In this document: positions 1 to 7,103 of the stretch, one piece after another
How the letters are laid out: the number at the start of each line of letters is the position of its first letter
Numbering within the stretch: position 1 is the stretch's first letter
DNA from: an uncultured bacterium
GTDB taxonomy: Bacteria > Actinomycetota > Aquicultoria > SKW223 > CALKMS01
Reading direction: 5' to 3'
Length of the DNA: 11,431 bases
Assembly (NCBI GenBank): GCA_938091145.1
Contig: CALKMS010000015.1
Location: 1-11,431 of the forward strand
The notes under the pieces: generated by a model
The model's database searches: none
What the model was told of the DNA's origin: nothing
The model's input: only the letters and a program-made list of their open reading frames with translations
Position numbers and translations under genes: made by a program

Positions 1-914
1 ACCATTTAGAACTCAGGCTTGCCGAAAGCAAAAACTTAAGACTTGCTCTTTTTATTACAGGCACTTTTCTTTTAATTGAAGTAATTGGCGGGGTGCTCAC
101 TCGTAGTTTAGCTTTAATTGCTGATGCTGGTCATATGCTTGTTGATTTCTTTTCTCTGCTGACAAGTTTTTTTGCCCTAAAAATGGCTTTAAAGCCAGCG
201 ACCAAGAAAAGGACATTTGGTTTATATCGAATGGAAATTTTGGCCTCCCTTGTTAATGGTATAACTTTAGGTGTTGTTTGCTTATTTGTCTTAAAGGAAG
301 CTTACCTCCGCATTTTAAACCCCCCAAACATCAACGAAAAGGGAATGCTTTTGGTTGCCTTAATTGGTTTAATGGCTAATGTCACAGCAATCTACTTTCT
401 GAGGCATGGAAAAACTCTAAATTTAAAAAGTGCTTTGCTTCATGTTTTAGGAGATACTTTTTCCTCTCTGGGAATAATTATTGGCGGAATAATCATTTAC
501 TTCACTGGGTATTATTTAATAGACCCTTTGCTCAGTTTAATAATTGCTTTAGCAATCTTTTTCTCGGCTTATCAAGTCACAGTGGAATCAGTTAACATTC
601 TGATCGAATCCACTCCTAAAAATATCGAAGTAGACAAACTAATTTCCCGTGTCAAAGAAATACCCGGCATTTTAGACCTCCACGATCTCCACATTTGGAC
701 GATAAGCTCAGGGCTTCATGCATTGAGCGCCCACTTGCTTTTGAATGACCAGTTGATTAGTAAAACCGATCAACTTATAAGGGAAGTAGAGAAAGTTCTA
801 TCAAATGAGTTTGGAATCGTCCACACTACTTTGCAAGTTGAATGCGTTGCTTGCCAAAACAACAAATTAATATGCCAATTCAATCGCCAATCTCCTGAAC
901 TGAAAAAGAATTAG
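1..914 (+). CDS. Cation diffusion facilitator (CDF) family metal exporter, 5'-truncated by window edge
   Basis: This is an inner-membrane antiporter that would export divalent metal (Zn, Co or Cd type) in exchange for protons. The frame is open from base 3, so the gene starts outside the window; 303 residues are visible. The GTG at 93 is internal to the first membrane region and is not the start. About six membrane helices can be seen. The second carries the CDF signature ALIADAGHMLVD with an HxxxD metal site (visible residues His44 and Asp48). The fifth carries the matching HVLGD (His147, Asp151). That paired HxxxD arrangement is typical of the zinc-type branch. From about residue 205 follows the cytoplasmic CDF dimerisation domain, including DLHDLHIW. 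The C-terminus adds a small cysteine cluster (Cys281, Cys284, Cys291) that might bind metal. It converges on the biosynthetic operon and looks functionally unrelated to it. The exact metal cannot be told from sequence. Confidence 0.93.
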   Translation, partial: HLELRLAESKNLRLALFITGTFLLIEVIGGVLTRSLALIADAGHMLVDFFSLLTSFFALKMALKPATKKRTFGLYRMEILASLVNGITLGVVCLFVLKEAYLRILNPPNINEKGMLLVALIGLMANVTAIYFLRHGKTLNLKSALLHVLGDTFSSLGIIIGGIIIYFTGYYLIDPLLSLIIALAIFFSAYQVTVESVNILIESTPKNIEVDKLISRVKEIPGILDLHDLHIWTISSGLHALSAHLLLNDQLISKTDQLIREVEKVLSNEFGIVHTTLQVECVACQNNKLICQFNRQSPELKKN

Positions 915-1674
915 TCACGTAGTTTTTCAAAACTCCTATTTTTTCGATTTTAACTTCAACTACATCGCCTGGCTTCAACGCACCAACTCCTGGCGGGGTG
1001 CCAGTCATAATTACATCACCCGGATTGAGTTTCATTATTTCCGAAATAAAGGAAACAAGTTGGTAGGAGTCAAAAATTAAATTATGACTGCTTGAAGACT
1101 GCCTCAACTCGCTATTTAAAAAAAGTTCAATTTTTAAATTATCTGGTTCTATGTCCGTGACTATCCAAGGTCCGAGAGGAGCGAAAGTATCAAATGATTT
1201 AGCTCTTGTCCATTGAATATCCTTTTCTTGAAGGTCGCGGGCGGTCACATCATTTGAGCAAGTATATCCCAAGATATAATCCCTGGCTTTCTCAATTGGT
1301 ACAAATCTTGCTTCTTTGCCAATTACTATTGCCAGTTCGGCTTCGTAATCAACCCTTTGAGACTGCGAAGGAAGAACGATTTTTTCTTCTGGTCCAATCA
1401 CAGAAGTTGGGGGCTTTAAAAAAATAATAGGCTCATCTGGTACTTCCATGTTCAGCTCTTTCGCATGGTCAAAATAGTTCAACCCAACAGCTACAATCTT
1501 TGAAGGAACTGTCGGAGCTAAAAGCCGAACTTCAGACAAGTCAAGAGGAGGGTGATTTAACTCAACAACTTCTCCATTGACTTTAAAAGGATTCTCGATG
1601 ATCAAAACCTGGTTGTTATGGTTCAAAACGCCAAAATGCACTTTATTTCGGAAAGCAAATCGGCAAATTACCAT
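880..1674 (-). CDS. Fumarylacetoacetate hydrolase (FAH) family protein
   Basis: This 264-residue enzyme has the FAH catalytic fold, with a short N-terminal region followed by the catalytic domain from about residue 58. Visible hallmarks are the metal ligands in DYEAEL (Glu111, Glu113) and NDVTARD (Asp142), the lysine in RAKSFDTFAPLGP (Lys159), and the glycine-rich TGTPPGVG near 225. The family includes acylpyruvate hydrolases, 2-hydroxyhepta-2,4-diene-1,7-dioate isomerases, oxaloacetate decarboxylases and oxaloacetate tautomerases. The substrate cannot be assigned from sequence. The start is ATG with AAAGGG just upstream, 6 nt after the cimA stop, so it is probably cotranscribed as the last operon gene. 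No aromatic-degradation genes lie nearby. A role connected to 2-oxoacid metabolism, such as handling oxaloacetate or an unwanted by-product, is inference. Its last 35 bp overlap the convergent CDF gene. Confidence 0.92.
   Translation of the reverse strand: MVICRFAFRNKVHFGVLNHNNQVLIIENPFKVNGEVVELNHPPLDLSEVRLLAPTVPSKIVAVGLNYFDHAKELNMEVPDEPIIFLKPPTSVIGPEEKIVLPSQSQRVDYEAELAIVIGKEARFVPIEKARDYILGYTCSNDVTARDLQEKDIQWTRAKSFDTFAPLGPWIVTDIEPDNLKIELFLNSELRQSSSSHNLIFDSYQLVSFISEIMKLNPGDVIMTGTPPGVGALKPGDVVEVKIEKIGVLKNYVTNSFSVQEIGD
921..944 (+). terminator. Weak candidate intrinsic terminator for the CDF gene
   Basis: Seven bases after the CDF stop codon there is a short perfect dyad, AGTTTT-TC-AAAACT (921-934). 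After a 4-nt spacer comes TATTTTTT, whose run of six T lies at 939-944. The arrangement resembles an intrinsic terminator, but the stem is only five to six pairs with a single G-C pair. It also sits entirely inside the coding end of the opposing FAH-family gene, so it may be chance. No better terminator is visible for either convergent gene. Confidence 0.25.
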
Positions 1675-1680
1675 CGCCCT

Positions 1681-3264
1681 TTAAGTGATCAGCAAGCCGT
1701 ATTCATAACCTTCAACTAAAGCTTGCCAGCTGGCTTCGATAATATTTTCAGAAATACCAACCGTGCCCCAGCTTTTCTGGCCTGAAGTAAACTCCATGAA
1801 AACTCGAGTTCTGGCTTGTGTTCCTTTCTCCTGACCAAAAACTCGTACCCGGTAGTCAGAGAGAGAAATGTTGATCAATGCAGGAAATAATGGCTCTAAA
1901 GCTTTTCTTAAAGCTCTATCAAGAGCGTTAACCGGACCATTACCTTCGCCAATTTCCACCTTTCGCTCCCGATTAACAATTAGCTTAACAATAGCTTCCG
2001 CTTGAAAACGGCCACTTCGCCAGCGATTAATAGTTACCTCATAAGATTCGAGCTCAAATAAAGGCCGATAGCGCCCGAGGTTTCGCAAAATAAATAAACC
2101 AAAAGAACCATCAGCTATCTCATAAAGATAACCTTGCTTCTCTTTTTCTTTAAGTTTCTTAAGGAGGATTTTTGCCTTCTCGATTTGGTCAGAAAGATCG
2201 ATTCCTGTTGTCTCTTTGGCCTTTTCAATCAAGCTTTTCACCCCAGAAAGTTCAGAAACCAGAAGGCGCGAGGTATTTCCTACCTTTTCCGGTTCAATGT
2301 GTTCATAAGCCTTTTTGTGTTTTAATACTGCACTAATATGAACACCGCCTTTGTGAGCAAAAGCACTCTGGCCAACATAAGGCTGGTGAAAGTCAGGTGG
2401 AATATTGGAAACTTCAGCCACAAAATGGGAAACTTCAGTCAAAAGTGAAAGATTGCCCTCAGGCAAACATCGATAACCCATTTTTAATTCCAAGGCTGGA
2501 ATTATTGAGCATAGGTTGGCATTTCCGCAGCGCTCCCCGTAACCATTTATCGTCCCTTGCACCTGGCGAGCTCCAAGTTCAACAGCTAGCAGAGAATTAG
2601 CTACCGCACAATCGCTATCGTTGTGAGCATGAATGCCAAAGGGAACCGAAAGATAAGGCTTGACATTAGAAATAATCCTTTTTAACTCCTCAGGCAAAGT
2701 GCCGCCATTAGTATCGGCGAGCACTATCCAGTCAGCTCCAGCATTCTGAGCCGAAATAATAGTTTTCACTGCATAGTCCGGATTTTTTTTGTAACCATCA
2801 AAAAAATGCTCAGCATCAAAAATTACCTTCTTTCCTTGGCTTTTCAAGTAAGAGACAGATTCAGAAATCATTTTTAAGTTCTCTTCCAAAGTAGTTACCA
2901 AAACGCTGGTTACATGAACGTCCCAGCTTTTACCAAAAATACAAACATATTCAGTCTCGGCCTCGATTAAGGATTTTAAATTCTCGTCATCTTGAGGTTT
3001 AACTCCCTTCCGACGAGTTGAACCAAACGCCACAATTTTTGCTCGATTAAGCCGAAGCTTTTTAACCTTCTTGAAATAATCCGCATCCTTAGGATTGGAA
3101 TAAGGCCAGCCGCCCTCAATGAAGTCAACCCCAAGTTTGTCAAGTTCTTCAGTAATTTTCAGTTTATCAGAAAGAGTAAAAGAAATGCCTTCTCGCTGAG
3201 CCCCATCTCTAAGTGTCGTATCGTAAAGAAATACTTTTTGGCCGGTTTCGGGATTATCAGACAT
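1681..3264 (-). CDS. cimA: (R)-citramalate synthase
   Basis: This enzyme condenses pyruvate with acetyl-CoA to give citramalate, the first step of the threonine-independent route to 2-oxobutyrate and isoleucine. At 527 residues it has the length expected of the CimA family related to LeuA. The DRE-TIM barrel motifs are intact: DTTLRDGAQ at 15-23 (metal ligand Asp20), HAHND at 212-216, and GERCGNAN with Asn248. The QSAFAHKGGVH segment at 299-309 follows, then a C-terminal LeuA-type regulatory domain from about 380 containing GNGPVNALDRAL. Several features separate it from the leuA in the same operon: DGAQREG rather than DGEQSPG after the first motif, EGGWP rather than EAGFP, and HAHND rather than HCHND. 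Its start overlaps the ilvE end by 8 nt with no strong ribosome binding site, which suggests translational coupling. Downstream LeuCD and LeuB activities from the same operon would complete the route. The C-terminal domain probably mediates isoleucine feedback (inference). Confidence 0.93.
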   Translation of the reverse strand: MSDNPETGQKVFLYDTTLRDGAQREGISFTLSDKLKITEELDKLGVDFIEGGWPYSNPKDADYFKKVKKLRLNRAKIVAFGSTRRKGVKPQDDENLKSLIEAETEYVCIFGKSWDVHVTSVLVTTLEENLKMISESVSYLKSQGKKVIFDAEHFFDGYKKNPDYAVKTIISAQNAGADWIVLADTNGGTLPEELKRIISNVKPYLSVPFGIHAHNDSDCAVANSLLAVELGARQVQGTINGYGERCGNANLCSIIPALELKMGYRCLPEGNLSLLTEVSHFVAEVSNIPPDFHQPYVGQSAFAHKGGVHISAVLKHKKAYEHIEPEKVGNTSRLLVSELSGVKSLIEKAKETTGIDLSDQIEKAKILLKKLKEKEKQGYLYEIADGSFGLFILRNLGRYRPLFELESYEVTINRWRSGRFQAEAIVKLIVNRERKVEIGEGNGPVNALDRALRKALEPLFPALINISLSDYRVRVFGQEKGTQARTRVFMEFTSGQKSWGTVGISENIIEASWQALVEGYEYGLLIT

Positions 3265-4171
3265 ATTCTAGCCAGTTCTGATACCTCGGATCTTCACCCT
3301 TAATGACAGAATAGAAAGCATTTTGAAGCTGGCGGGTTATCGGGCCGGGATCGCCAATTTCACGACCATCAATTTCCCTGATAGGAACTATCTCAGCAGC
3401 TGTTCCCGTAAAAAACACTTCATCAGCCCAGTAAAGGTCGGAGCGAACCAAATCTCTCTCAATCACCTCATATCCCAGATCAGAAGCCAAAACCATCACA
3501 GAGTGACGAGTTATTCCCTCCAAAATGCTAGCAGCAGTAGAGGGTGTAAAAATTTTTCCATCGCGAACAACAAAGATGTTTTCTCCCGAGCCTTCGGAGA
3601 CAAAACCACGAGTGTCAAGCAAAATAGCCTCATCATAGCCCTCTTCAACAACTTCAATCTTAGCTAAAATTGAATTTATATATTGACCAGTAGCTTTAGC
3701 GGCGGGCGGTAAGGCATTGGGGTCAATTCGACGAAAAGAGGAAATCTTCGCTCTTATTCCGTGCTTGATTCCCTCTTCGCCAAGATAAGCACCCCACGAC
3801 CAAACAGCAATTGCCACATCAACCGGAGCCTTTAAAGGAAAAAGGCCCATTTCACCATAGCCCCGAAAGACGATTGGGCGAATATAGCAACTTTCAAGTT
3901 CATTTTGACGAATAAGCTCTTTGGTGGCATCTACCAACTCTTCAACTGTGTAAGGAATTGGCATTTTATAAATTTTAGCCGATCGAAAAAGTCTTTTAAT
4001 GTGGTCCGTCAATCGAAAAACAGCCGTGCCTGATTTGGTTTTGTAAGCTCTTATTCCCTCAAAAACCCCAGAGCCATAGTGAAGAGCGTGAGAGAGAATA
4101 TGAATTTTTGCTTCGTTCCAGGGAACAATCCTTCCATTCAGCCAAATATACCTTGCCTCAGGTATAGGCAT
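3257..4171 (-). CDS. ilvE: Branched-chain amino acid aminotransferase
   Basis: This is a class IV (fold-type IV) PLP aminotransferase that carries out the last step of leucine, isoleucine and valine synthesis, using glutamate as amino donor. From the chosen start the protein has 304 residues, close to the E. coli IlvE length. It shows GVFEGIRAY at 36-43, the phosphate-contacting arginine region HIKRLF near 57-62, and the PLP lysine at 159 in PPAAKATGQY. SEGSGENIF (about 192-200) and FFTGTAAEIVP (about 253-263) complete the fold. I chose ATG at 4171 because a very strong AAGGAGGAGG lies directly upstream. An in-frame TTG 18 nt earlier would place that ribosome binding site inside the coding sequence. 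The gene sits 62 nt after leuB, the longest gap in the operon, and overlaps cimA by 8 nt. A D-amino-acid aminotransferase is less likely given the context and motifs. Confidence 0.95.
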   Translation of the reverse strand: MPIPEARYIWLNGRIVPWNEAKIHILSHALHYGSGVFEGIRAYKTKSGTAVFRLTDHIKRLFRSAKIYKMPIPYTVEELVDATKELIRQNELESCYIRPIVFRGYGEMGLFPLKAPVDVAIAVWSWGAYLGEEGIKHGIRAKISSFRRIDPNALPPAAKATGQYINSILAKIEVVEEGYDEAILLDTRGFVSEGSGENIFVVRDGKIFTPSTAASILEGITRHSVMVLASDLGYEVIERDLVRSDLYWADEVFFTGTAAEIVPIREIDGREIGDPGPITRQLQNAFYSVIKGEDPRYQNWLEYV

Positions 4172-4172
4172 T

Positions 4173-4182
4173 CCTCCTCCTT
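4173..4182 (-). promoter_or_regulatory. Strong ribosome binding site that fixes the ilvE start
   Basis: The minus-strand sequence AAGGAGGAGG ends 1 nt before the ATG at 4171, and its AAGGAGG core lies 4 nt from that ATG. It decides the start in favour of the ATG over the in-frame upstream TTG at 4189. Confidence 0.85.
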
Positions 4183-4204
4183 GCTTCAAGATAATTAGTT
4201 CTTT

Positions 4205-4233
4205 ATTTTAACGAAAGAAATAAGAAAAATCAC
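4205..4233 (-). promoter_or_regulatory. Very weak candidate promoter in the leuB-ilvE gap
   Basis: In the 62-nt gap the minus strand holds TAAAAT (4210-4205), five of six matches to a sigma-70 -10 box. With a 17-nt spacer the -35 position reads GTGATT (4233-4228), only three of six matches. The gap is AT-rich, so chance is a serious alternative. The gap shows no GC-rich hairpin that would work as an intrinsic terminator, so read-through from leuB is expected anyway. Confidence 0.15.
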
Positions 4234-5298
4234 TCAACCAACTTCTTGAGTAAATCGAGCAACCATATCGCCAACTTCAGTAGTAGAATAACCCATCTCT
4301 CCAGCTGCCAGACTTTTTAATTTTTCTGATGTTACTTTAATTACTGCTTTCTCAATCCAATCAGCTGCCTGTTTTTCGCCAATAAAATCAAGCATCATCT
4401 GAGCAGCCAAGATAGCAGCCAAAGGGTTAATTTCGTTTTTCCCTGCATATTTAGGAGCCGATCCCCCGATTGGCTCAAACATCGATACCCCCTGAGGATT
4501 GATGTTTCCGCCAGCAGCAATTCCCATCCCACCCTGAATAATAGCGCCTAAATCAGTAATTATGTCTCCAAACATATTGTCAGTGACCACTACATCAAAC
4601 CATTCAGGATTTTTGACAAACCACATACAAATGGCATCAACATGAGCGTAACTGGTCTCAATATCGGGATATTCCTTGGCTACCTCATAAAAGACTCGTT
4701 CCCATAAGTCATGAGCATAAGTTAAAACGTTTGTTTTACCACAAAGAGTAAGCTTTTTCTTCTTATCACGCTGGCGACAAAAATCAAAAGCAAACCTGAC
4801 ACATCTCTCTACCCCTCGACGGGTATTAATGCTTTCTTGAATTGCCACTTCTTCAGGTGTTCCTTTTTTTAAAAAGCCACCTGCTCCGACATACAAACCC
4901 TCAGTATTTTCTCGCACCACTACAAAATCAATGTCTTTAGAAGTTTTGTTCTTTAAAGGTGTTTCAACACCAGGATAAAGCTTGACGGGACGTAAGTTTA
5001 TATATTGATCGAGCTCAAACCTCAACTTCAAGAGAATCCCTCTTTCTAAAATGCCCGGCTTCACATCGGGATGACCGATTGCACCAAGTAATATTGCCTT
5101 AAAATTCCTGAGTTCAGAAATAGCCGAATCAGGAAGGGTCTCGCCTGTCCTTAAGTACCTTTCACCACCAAAATCGTAATATTGAAAATCCATTTTAAAA
5201 CCAGCTCGAGATGCTGCCGCCTCCAAAACTTTAACAGCTTCACGAATAACTTCAGGCCCTATTCCATCACCCGGGATAACTGCTATTGGATAGCTCAT
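4234..5298 (-). CDS. leuB: 3-isopropylmalate dehydrogenase
   Basis: This NAD-dependent, metal-dependent beta-decarboxylating dehydrogenase oxidises 3-isopropylmalate in leucine synthesis. In the citramalate route the same enzyme type converts 3-methylmalate to 2-oxobutyrate. The 354-residue protein opens with the typical IPGDGIGPEV. Substrate-binding arginines are seen in LKLRFELDQYINLRP (Arg93, Arg103) and VVREN (Arg129). The catalytic lysine is in CGKTNVL (Lys188), and the metal aspartates are in HVDA (Asp221) and FGDIITDL (Asp245, Asp249). The nucleotide site lies near EPIGGSAPKYAG (about 275-286). The REN-TEGLYVG stretch resembles actinobacterial and archaeal LeuB more than the RELTGG form of E. 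coli. Tartrate or homoisocitrate dehydrogenase is possible on family grounds, but the leuCD neighbours make LeuB by far the best call. It starts at ATG, overlapping the leuD stop by 4 nt (ATGA), with AAAGGAGG upstream inside leuD. Confidence 0.95.
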   Translation of the reverse strand: MSYPIAVIPGDGIGPEVIREAVKVLEAAASRAGFKMDFQYYDFGGERYLRTGETLPDSAISELRNFKAILLGAIGHPDVKPGILERGILLKLRFELDQYINLRPVKLYPGVETPLKNKTSKDIDFVVVRENTEGLYVGAGGFLKKGTPEEVAIQESINTRRGVERCVRFAFDFCRQRDKKKKLTLCGKTNVLTYAHDLWERVFYEVAKEYPDIETSYAHVDAICMWFVKNPEWFDVVVTDNMFGDIITDLGAIIQGGMGIAAGGNINPQGVSMFEPIGGSAPKYAGKNEINPLAAILAAQMMLDFIGEKQAADWIEKAVIKVTSEKLKSLAAGEMGYSTTEVGDMVARFTQEVG

Positions 5299-5798
5299 TT
5301 TTCCTCCTTTTTTAGTCTTTTTTTAGCCCAATTAACAAGTCCACCCGCTCTTATAATCTCAACTAAAAAGGGCGGAAAGGGTTTAGCTTGATAAGTTTTG
5401 CCACTTTTTAAATTGGTTATCTTGCCCTCGAGAAGTGAGACAGCCACTTTATCTCCTTCCTGAACTTCTTTTACAAACTCCGGACACTCAACGATTGGCA
5501 AACCAATGTTTATAGCGTTTCGGTAAAAAATTCGGGCAAAAGAAGAAGCAATCACACAAGAAATGCCACAACCCTTGATAGCGATAGGCGCGTGCTCACG
5601 AGAAGAGCCACAACCAAAATTTTCTTCAGCCACTAAAATTGACCCCGGCTTAAGCTTTGCCCGAAAATCTTCACCCAACCCCTCAAAGCAGTGGACTGAA
5701 AGTTCAAGCGGATCAAAAGTTACCAGATAACGAGCTGGAATTATTACATCGGTATCAATATTTTTACCAACCTTTAAAACCTGACCTTCAAAAACCAT
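5295..5798 (-). CDS. leuD: 3-isopropylmalate dehydratase small subunit
   Basis: This is the swivel-domain subunit that pairs with LeuC to isomerise 2-isopropylmalate to 3-isopropylmalate. With a CimA product it can also isomerise citramalate to 3-methylmalate. The 167-residue length marks the short archaeal-like class, compared with about 200 residues in E. coli. Motifs include GKNIDTDVIIPARY (11-24), ENFGCGSSREHAP (59-71) and SFARIFYRNAINIGLP (86-101). The substrate-loop sequence at 24-27 is YLVT. From memory of work on methanogen enzymes, an arginine in the third position goes with homoaconitase and a valine with isopropylmalate isomerase, so Val26 fits LeuD. The ATG overlaps the leuC stop by one base (TAATG), with GGAGGAG upstream in leuC, indicating translational coupling and matched subunit output. 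Confidence 0.96.
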   Translation of the reverse strand: MVFEGQVLKVGKNIDTDVIIPARYLVTFDPLELSVHCFEGLGEDFRAKLKPGSILVAEENFGCGSSREHAPIAIKGCGISCVIASSFARIFYRNAINIGLPIVECPEFVKEVQEGDKVAVSLLEGKITNLKSGKTYQAKPFPPFLVEIIRAGGLVNWAKKRLKKEEK

Positions 5799-7102
5799 TA
5801 CTCCTCCAGCTTATTTTTAAAATCACGCCATCTCTCAGGAGGCACTACCTCCTCAGGCGGAACAATCCTGCCAGCAACAGCTGAAGCGGCTGCCACTGCT
5901 GGACCAGAAAGATAAACTTCAGATTCAGAATGTCCCATCCGCCCAATAAAGTTACGATTAGTTGTGGCTAACGCCCTTTCGCCTTTAGCTAAAACTCCAG
6001 AATGTCCTCCCAAACAAGGGCCACAAGTTGGAGTGCTAACCGCCGCCCCTGACTCGACAAGAGTTTGAATCAACCCTTCTTTTAAAGCTTGTAAATAAAT
6101 TTTTTGAGTGGCCGGAAAAACGAGAAGCCGCACCTTAGGATGAACTTTCTTGCCATTCAAAATTGCAGCCGCTACCCTCAAATCTTCAAGTCGACCGTTG
6201 GTGCAAGAACCAATAACTACTTGGTCTAATTCAACATCGTTAATCTGGTAAACTGACCTAACATTTGATGGAAGATGAGGTAAAGCTACTTGCAAATCTA
6301 TTTTTTCGGCTTGCAAAGAATGAACTTTTTCATAGTTTGCGTCGGGATCACTTTGATAAAACTTATAAGGGCGCTTTGCTCGAGCTTCAACATAGGCTGC
6401 CGTTTTTTCATCTGGCTCAATTATACCGCTTTTACCACCAGCTTCAATTGCCATATTAGTAATGGAGAAGCGTGAATCCATAGAGAGATTTCTAATAGCT
6501 TCTCCTGCAAACTCCATTGCTTTATAAAGAGCGCCATCAACCCCAATCATTCCAATTATGTAAAGAATAATGTCTTTACCGAACACCCAAGGATTTAAAG
6601 TGCCATTGACAACGAACTTAATAGACGAAGGGACTTTGAGCCAGGTCTCACCCAATGCCATTGCCACCCCCAAATCAGTTGAGCCAACTCCAGTAGAAAA
6701 AGCTCCCAATGCACCATATGTGCAGGTATGCGAATCGGCGCCAATAATTAAATCTCCAGGTAGCACCAAACCTTCTTCGGGCAAAAGAGCATGTTCAATA
6801 CCCATTCGCCCAACTTCAAAATAATTAGTAATTCCCTGTTCGTAGGCAAACTCTCGTAGCAACTTACATTGCTCAGCCGAAGGAATATCCCGATTGGGAG
6901 CAAAATGGTCAGGCACCAAAAAAATTCTATCTGGGTCAAAAACTTTTTGGCTCCCAACCAGTCTAAACTGCTCAATAGCGCCCGGAGCAGTAACATCATT
7001 AGCTAACAATCCATCCACTCTAACCTGAACAATTTCGCCTGGTTCAACTTTATCCAATCCAGCGTGAGCTGCCAAAATTTTTTCGGTTATGGTCATTCCC
7101 AT
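5798..7102 (-). CDS. leuC: 3-isopropylmalate dehydratase large subunit
   Basis: This is the aconitase-superfamily catalytic subunit with a labile [4Fe-4S] cluster that forms the isomerase with LeuD. The 434-residue length is that of the archaeal-like LeuC class, shorter than the 466-residue E. coli protein. The cluster cysteines are present: Cys300 in GSCTNGR and Cys360 and Cys363 in TCGPCLGG. Other hallmarks are PDHFAPNRD (64-72), GADSHTCTYGALGAF (121-135) and NRNFIGRMGH (382-391). The protein starts MGMTITEKILAAHAG, common in the family. The ATG at 7102 lies 1 nt after the leuA stop. A second in-frame ATG at 7096 could also serve, and upstream ribosome binding signals are weak for both, so coupling to leuA is likely. 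The cluster implies oxygen sensitivity of this step (family knowledge). Confidence 0.96.
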   Translation of the reverse strand: MGMTITEKILAAHAGLDKVEPGEIVQVRVDGLLANDVTAPGAIEQFRLVGSQKVFDPDRIFLVPDHFAPNRDIPSAEQCKLLREFAYEQGITNYFEVGRMGIEHALLPEEGLVLPGDLIIGADSHTCTYGALGAFSTGVGSTDLGVAMALGETWLKVPSSIKFVVNGTLNPWVFGKDIILYIIGMIGVDGALYKAMEFAGEAIRNLSMDSRFSITNMAIEAGGKSGIIEPDEKTAAYVEARAKRPYKFYQSDPDANYEKVHSLQAEKIDLQVALPHLPSNVRSVYQINDVELDQVVIGSCTNGRLEDLRVAAAILNGKKVHPKVRLLVFPATQKIYLQALKEGLIQTLVESGAAVSTPTCGPCLGGHSGVLAKGERALATTNRNFIGRMGHSESEVYLSGPAVAAASAVAGRIVPPEEVVPPERWRDFKNKLEE

Positions 7103-7103
7103 T

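Noticed and set aside
93..95. GTG at 93 as the CDF gene start
   Set aside because: The upstream frame is open to the window edge and encodes the expected first membrane helix, so the gene is truncated by the window rather than starting here.
833..855. GCAAG/CTTGC inverted repeat downstream of the FAH stop as an operon terminator
   Set aside because: The loop is about 12 nt and no run of T follows on the minus strand, so it does not look like an intrinsic terminator.
4172..4189. Longer ilvE N-terminus starting from an in-frame TTG at 4189
   Set aside because: The six extra codons are the ribosome binding site itself (AAGGAGGAGG), and the ATG at 4171 is ideally spaced from it and fits the family N-terminus.
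4199..4223. AT-rich inverted repeats (TTCTTT/AAAGAA and TTATTT/AAATAA) in the leuB-ilvE gap as a terminator or attenuator
   Set aside because: The stems are pure A-T, short and mutually exclusive, with no T run in the right place. They are expected by chance in such AT-rich sequence.
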